Shown in pieces: positions 60,719 to 64,000 of a DNA stretch of 64,000 nt. How positions within the stretch are numbered: the stretch's first letter is position 1; each line of letters starts with the position of its first letter. The DNA comes from an uncultured Kordiimonas sp. (lineage in GTDB: Bacteria > Pseudomonadota > Alphaproteobacteria > Sphingomonadales > Kordiimonadaceae). The notes below the pieces were generated by a model that searched no databases, was not told the DNA's origin, and was given only the letters and a program-made list of their open reading frames with translations. The DNA is taken from positions 682,001 through 746,000 of the forward strand of contig CANNEK010000002.1 in NCBI GenBank assembly GCA_947503625.1, read 5' to 3'. Position numbers and translations under genes: made by a program.

Positions 60719-61024
60719 TCATGTTTCTTTATCAGCGAGTGACGTATCCACGATCGCGGCGACATCATCATCGTCGTCATCGTCAAGACTGATGTTGGTA
60801 TCGTTTTCATCGTCAAGCTCGATATCGTCTTCATCCTCAGCTTCTGCCTCTTCAGGCTCTGCCTCTTTCTGAACAACGATTGGCTGCTTGGTTTTCAAAA
60901 TTGGTTCAGGTACCCACGTTTCGCCACAGGCGATGCAGGTTACCGGGTTGTCTTTTCCGAGGTCATAAAAGCGCTCGCCACATTTTGGGCAGGTCTGCTT
61001 TTTACCCCATTCAGGTTTTGCCAC
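60719..61024 (-). CDS. TIGR02300 family zinc-ribbon/acidic-tail protein
   Basis: The GTG at 61024 has AAGGAGA six bases upstream and gives 101 residues beginning MAKPEWGKK, the usual family start. A CPKCGERFYDLGKDNPVTCIACG segment gives two CxxC pairs of a zinc ribbon (given here as family signature FYDLG). The second half is strongly acidic with a run of seven Asp residues. TIGR02300 proteins are conserved in alphaproteobacteria upstream of aroA and have no known function. The gene is divergent from aroA, with 119 bases between the two starts. Confidence 0.93.
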   Translation of the reverse strand: MAKPEWGKKQTCPKCGERFYDLGKDNPVTCIACGETWVPEPILKTKQPIVVQKEAEPEEAEAEDEDDIELDDENDTNISLDDDDDDDVAAIVDTSLADKET

Positions 61025-61143
61025 GTTTCTCTCCTTGCTATTTACCGCAGTTTGCAGCAAAGAATTCGGCGCATCCCTTGCCATGATCACACGCGCCTGT
61101 CAAAGCTTAACTGACGCCGAACCCGACAAAGCGGAAACTTATC

Positions 61144-62472
61144 GTGCCAAAACTGATTTCACAGCCAAGAACTGCCCTGAAGGGCCAAGCTATCGTGCCC
61201 GGCGACAAGTCGGTCTCCCACAGGTCGCTGATGCTCGCGTCCCTTGCTGTGGGTCGCTCCGAGGTGAAAAGCCTTCTTGAGGGCGAAGACGTGCTTGCGA
61301 CAGCAGCGGCGATGCGCGCCATGGGGGCCACTATCAACCGCATTGGCGACGGACATTATGAAATATACGGCGTTGGTGTTGGCGGGTTATCAACGCCGGA
61401 TAATGTGATTGATATGGGGAACTCCGGCACCTCAACACGCCTGCTGATGGGGCTGGTGGCCAGTCACGATATTACTGTGATGATGACGGGTGATGCATCC
61501 TTGCGTGGGCGACCCATGGGAAGGGTGATCGATCCCCTTTGTGAAGTTGGTGCAGAATTCACTGCCAGGGATAACAGCTTTTTGCCTTTGACGATAAAGG
61601 GAACAGCTACGCCAATGCCGCTTGATTATGCGCCGCCAATGGCCAGCGCACAGGTTAAATCGGCCGTGATGCTCGCAGGCCTCAATACGCCAGGTACAAC
61701 GATTGTGCGTGAAAAGATAGCAACACGAGACCACACGGAGCGCATGCTTGGAGCAATGGGTGCGCAAGTGACGGTCGATATCGGCGAAGATGGCGACAGA
61801 GTCATTCGGCTTGAAGGTCAACCTGAACTGCAGCCTCTCTCGATTGACGTGCCGGGAGATATTTCTTCCGCAGCTTTCCTTCTGGTGGCGGCTTCCATCA
61901 CAACCGGCTCTGATGTTGTGCTTAAAAATGTAGGGCTAAACCCCTTGCGAACCGGCATATTGGGTGCTCTTGACCAGATGGGTGCTGACATTCAGCTTTT
62001 GGCAGAAACCAGCTTGGGCGGGGAGCCGGTGGCTGATTTGCACGTTCGTGCAATCAACCTGCGGGGTGTCGCGGACCTAAAAGTTGACCCGTCGACCATG
62101 ATCGACGAATTCCCGGTTTTATTTTGTGCCGCGGCCATTGCAGATGGTGTTAGCCGCTTCTCGGGACTCGAAGAGCTAAGAGTTAAAGAATCGGATCGAC
62201 TCGCAGCCATGGCATCGGGACTCATGGCAAACGGTATAAAAGTTGAAGAATCACCTGATGGCCTGACCATTCATGGAAATGGTGGAAAGATACCCGGTGG
62301 GGGTAAGGTCGAGACGCATCTGGATCACCGGATTGCCATGAGCTTTGCTGTCCTTGGGCAAATGGCGGACGCACCAATCACAATTGATGATGCCTCCCCC
62401 ATTCAGACCAGCTTTCCCGGATTTGTGGATATCATGACCAAGCTTGGAGCCGGTCTCACGCTTCAAAGCTAA
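61144..62472 (+). CDS. aroA: 3-phosphoshikimate 1-carboxyvinyltransferase (EPSP synthase)
   Basis: AroA makes EPSP from shikimate-3-phosphate and phosphoenolpyruvate in aromatic amino-acid synthesis. The 442-residue protein starts at GTG 61144. Class II-like features are present: GDKS (20-23), GNSGTSTR (92-99), SAQVK (168-172) and RDHTE (195-199). The fourth class II motif reads NPLR instead of NPTR. Catalytic-region motifs STMIDEFPVLF and LRVKESDRL are intact. The stop is only one base from the stop of the convergent VOC gene. Confidence 0.96.
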   Translation: MPKLISQPRTALKGQAIVPGDKSVSHRSLMLASLAVGRSEVKSLLEGEDVLATAAAMRAMGATINRIGDGHYEIYGVGVGGLSTPDNVIDMGNSGTSTRLLMGLVASHDITVMMTGDASLRGRPMGRVIDPLCEVGAEFTARDNSFLPLTIKGTATPMPLDYAPPMASAQVKSAVMLAGLNTPGTTIVREKIATRDHTERMLGAMGAQVTVDIGEDGDRVIRLEGQPELQPLSIDVPGDISSAAFLLVAASITTGSDVVLKNVGLNPLRTGILGALDQMGADIQLLAETSLGGEPVADLHVRAINLRGVADLKVDPSTMIDEFPVLFCAAAIADGVSRFSGLEELRVKESDRLAAMASGLMANGIKVEESPDGLTIHGNGGKIPGGGKVETHLDHRIAMSFAVLGQMADAPITIDDASPIQTSFPGFVDIMTKLGAGLTLQS

Positions 62473-62473
62473 C

Positions 62474-62872
62474 TCATTCGGTTCCGGCGTCACCTGAAAA
62501 CTCTGCAAAAGTCATCACGTGGCCACCGGGTTCCAGAAACGAAATTTCTTTTGCGCCGTAAAATGTGTCGCGCATCTGCATTACCACTTCATAACCTTCC
62601 AGTTTTGAGGCAATAGCCTCTACGTCGTCCACTTTGATGAACAAGAGGGACGGCCCGGTTGCTTCTGCTGCTGGCAGAAAGGCTTCGCTGTCTTCTCTCA
62701 GGCTCTGCCGTGTCTGGAGCATGATCTGATTGGCACCATTGATAAAAATTGCGAACCCGATGTGATCATCTTCGGGCACCTGCACATCCATGTTGAAACC
62801 AATTTTTTCAAAAAAAGATACTGATGGTTCAATTCGGTCAACAGCCAAATTGGCAATTACCTGCTGTATCAT
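62474..62872 (-). CDS. VOC/glyoxalase-fold protein
   Basis: ATG 62872 has AAAGGA upstream and gives 132 residues of two beta-alpha-beta-beta-beta modules (MIQQVIANLAVDRIEPSVSFFEKIGF, given in part; then GPSLLFIKVDDVEAIASKLEG and FLEPGGHVMTFAEF). The C-terminal PGGH and Glu are typical metal ligands of the VOC superfamily. Function unknown; bleomycin-resistance or dioxygenase-like relatives differ in substrate. It lies antisense between aroA and cmk, interrupting the usual aroA-cmk adjacency. Confidence 0.85.
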   Translation of the reverse strand: MIQQVIANLAVDRIEPSVSFFEKIGFNMDVQVPEDDHIGFAIFINGANQIMLQTRQSLREDSEAFLPAAEATGPSLLFIKVDDVEAIASKLEGYEVVMQMRDTFYGAKEISFLEPGGHVMTFAEFSGDAGTE

Positions 62873-63007
62873 ATCCTGTCCTTTCTTTTGTTCACTATTT
62901 GTTCCATACATATCCAGATGAGAAACAGGAGTCGAGTCATATCTTTGCTGGCACTGTCCGCCCGGCTTTTCTATAAGCTGTGGGACTTAGCAATGGGGTG
63001 ATTCGCA

Positions 63008-63640
63008 GTGATTATTGCGATAGACGGTCCTGCCGCAGCAGGAAAAGGAACTTTGGCGCGTCGGCTGGCAGACAGGTTTGACTACGCGTATCTGGACACG
63101 GGCAGCCTGTACCGGGCAGTTGGTCTGGGCGTGTTGCGTGCAGGCACGGCGGCTGATGATGAAGAAACAGCAGCGCGGGTTTCCGCGTCCCTGGACATGG
63201 CCCTTTTGAAAGACCCGTCCCTGAGAGAAGAAACCACGGGAAATGCAGCGTCCAGGGTGGCGGCCATGCCTGCTGTTAGGTCTAACCTACTGGAATTTCA
63301 GAGAAAATTCTCCCAAGTTCCACCGGGTGGAGCCAAAGGTGCCGTGCTGGATGGGCGTGATGTAGGCACCGTTGTTTGCCCTGAAGCTGATGTGAAGCTG
63401 TTTGTAACAGCGAGCCCGGATGTGCGGGCAAGACGTCGGTTTCTTGAACTTGAGAGCCGCGGTGAGCAGCCGGATTATGACAAAATCCTTGCCGATGTTG
63501 TTGCCCGTGACGAGCGGGATATGAACCGGGCCGATGCGCCCCTGAAGCCGGCGCAAGATGCCCTCTTGCTAGATACGTCCGAATTGGATATAGACGCCGT
63601 GTTTTTACGGGCGGTCGATCTTATCGAAGAACGGCTGTAG
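63008..63640 (+). CDS. cmk: Cytidylate kinase
   Basis: Cmk phosphorylates CMP and dCMP. The 210-residue protein starts at GTG 63008. It has the P-loop GPAAAGKGT (7-15), the CMP-binding YLDTGSLYRAVGLGVL, DGRDVGTVVCPEADVKLFVTA and the lid region with RRFLELESRGEQ. Length and motifs are standard. It precedes rpsA by 199 bases, the widespread cmk-rpsA order. Confidence 0.96.
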   Translation: MIIAIDGPAAAGKGTLARRLADRFDYAYLDTGSLYRAVGLGVLRAGTAADDEETAARVSASLDMALLKDPSLREETTGNAASRVAAMPAVRSNLLEFQRKFSQVPPGGAKGAVLDGRDVGTVVCPEADVKLFVTASPDVRARRRFLELESRGEQPDYDKILADVVARDERDMNRADAPLKPAQDALLLDTSELDIDAVFLRAVDLIEERL

Positions 63641-63729
63641 CCCCAATAACCGAAGACGCTGCATGAAGCGGGCCGTACGCCTCCGGAATAACCTGGAAGC
63701 GTTATGGCTTTTTATTGTTGTGTTAGAGG

Positions 63730-63808
63730 CTTCCGGACCACGGAAAAGTGCGGGATGGTCCCGTTCTTGAGAAACCCGGAAGAAGACCGCCGGAGCCAAC
63801 CGGTTGGC
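63730..63808 (+). promoter_or_regulatory. Structured leader candidate upstream of rpsA
   Basis: The 199 bases between cmk and rpsA hold an outer stem CTTCCGG (63730-63736) with CCGGAAG (63776-63782), an inner hairpin CGGGA-TGG-TCCCG (63751-63763), and a perfect 14-base palindrome GCCAACCGGTTGGC (63795-63808) that ends 31 bases before the start codon. Ribosomal protein S1 mRNAs are often autoregulated through such leaders, but no known alphaproteobacterial motif was matched. Confidence 0.45.
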
Positions 63809-63839
63809 ACGAAAACAAGAGTATTTGAAAGGACACTAC

Positions 63840-64000
63840 ATGTCTGAAGCGGCAACCATGCCAGGCCTCTCTGATTTTGAGGCGCTTCTGAACGAGACAA
63901 TGCCAGCAGACACCGGCTTTGAAGGCCAGGTGGTAAAAGGCACCGTCGTCTCTATTGAAAATGATTTCGCGATTATTGATATCGGCCTCAAGGCTGAAGG
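63840..64000 (+). CDS. rpsA: 30S ribosomal protein S1 (5' part)
   Basis: The reading frame starts at ATG 63840 with AAGGA upstream and runs off the window after 53 codons. The visible residues (MSEAATMPGLSDFEALLNET, and later GFEGQVVKGTVVSIENDFAI) are the start of S1 and its first OB-fold repeat. S1 binds mRNA and the ribosome. It follows cmk as usual. Confidence 0.95.
   Translation, partial: MSEAATMPGLSDFEALLNETMPADTGFEGQVVKGTVVSIENDFAIIDIGLKAE

Noticed and set aside
1-64000. CRISPR arrays, insertion sequences, prophage or toxin-antitoxin genes
   Set aside because: No regularly spaced repeats, transposase, integrase, phage or toxin-like gene was found; the RHH protein at 52128 pairs with ParA, not with a toxin.

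Overview
The window is chromosomal DNA from an alphaproteobacterium, probably a marine one related to the Kordiimonadales. The order level is a guess. Evidence for the class: a 1605-residue NAD-specific glutamate dehydrogenase; the block tRNA-Ala / TIGR02300 protein / aroA / cmk / rpsA; the cluster rsmB-rpe-heparinase-purH; a PAS_5 protein; DUF1674/SdhAF4; and a CP4-like (class II) AroA. GC content is moderate, coding density is very high, and no intergenic stretch exceeds 300 bases. I see no rRNA, insertion sequence, prophage or CRISPR.

Layout. 1-4500: FtsX-type ABC permease, then a convergent long-chain acyl-CoA synthetase. 4.7-11.5 kb: PAS_5 protein, giant NAD-GDH and a small membrane-anchored protein. 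11.5-16.3 kb (minus): glutathionyl-hydroquinone reductase, LysR regulator, membrane-anchored XRE regulator, and a complete ECF41 module (membrane protein, AhpD-like protein, sigma factor) preceded by an ECF41-type promoter. 16.4-22.3 kb: glycosyltransferase, infC (apparently with an ATA start), thrS, an alpha/beta hydrolase coupled to nth, and a small secreted Lys-rich protein. 22.3-28.6 kb (minus): egtB-egtD (ergothioneine), a secreted amidohydrolase, three tandem DUF6445-like putative Fe(II)/2OG oxygenases, and a GNAT. 28.6-34.5 kb: HIT protein and the rsmB-rpe-heparinase-purH cluster. 34.6-43.3 kb: thioesterase-like protein with an AmpG-like transporter, OlsB-like acyltransferase, DUF938 methyltransferase, lipoprotein and EI24 protein, adenosine kinase, HtpX, CPBP protease, SdhAF4. 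43.3-52 kb: an unrecognised 586-residue protein, MFS transporter, NAD-dependent epimerase, DUF481 outer-membrane protein, YjbQ, Hsp20, and a divergent pair of SPOR-domain envelope proteins. 52-59 kb: ParA-like ATPase with a small ribbon-helix-helix protein, GT4 glycosyltransferase, ArsR repressor divergent from a methyltransferase across a perfect palindrome, and a 1114-residue beta-propeller/amidohydrolase fusion. 59-64 kb: DUF427, a membrane protein, tRNA-Ala(GGC), TIGR02300, aroA, a VOC protein on the opposite strand, cmk and the start of rpsA.

Most genes are housekeeping. The parts most worth study are the ECF41 module with its promoter, the DUF6445 triplication, the ArsR palindrome, the ATA start of infC, and the small ParA/RHH pair. 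Several convergent genes overlap at their stop codons, three of them by exactly CTAG.
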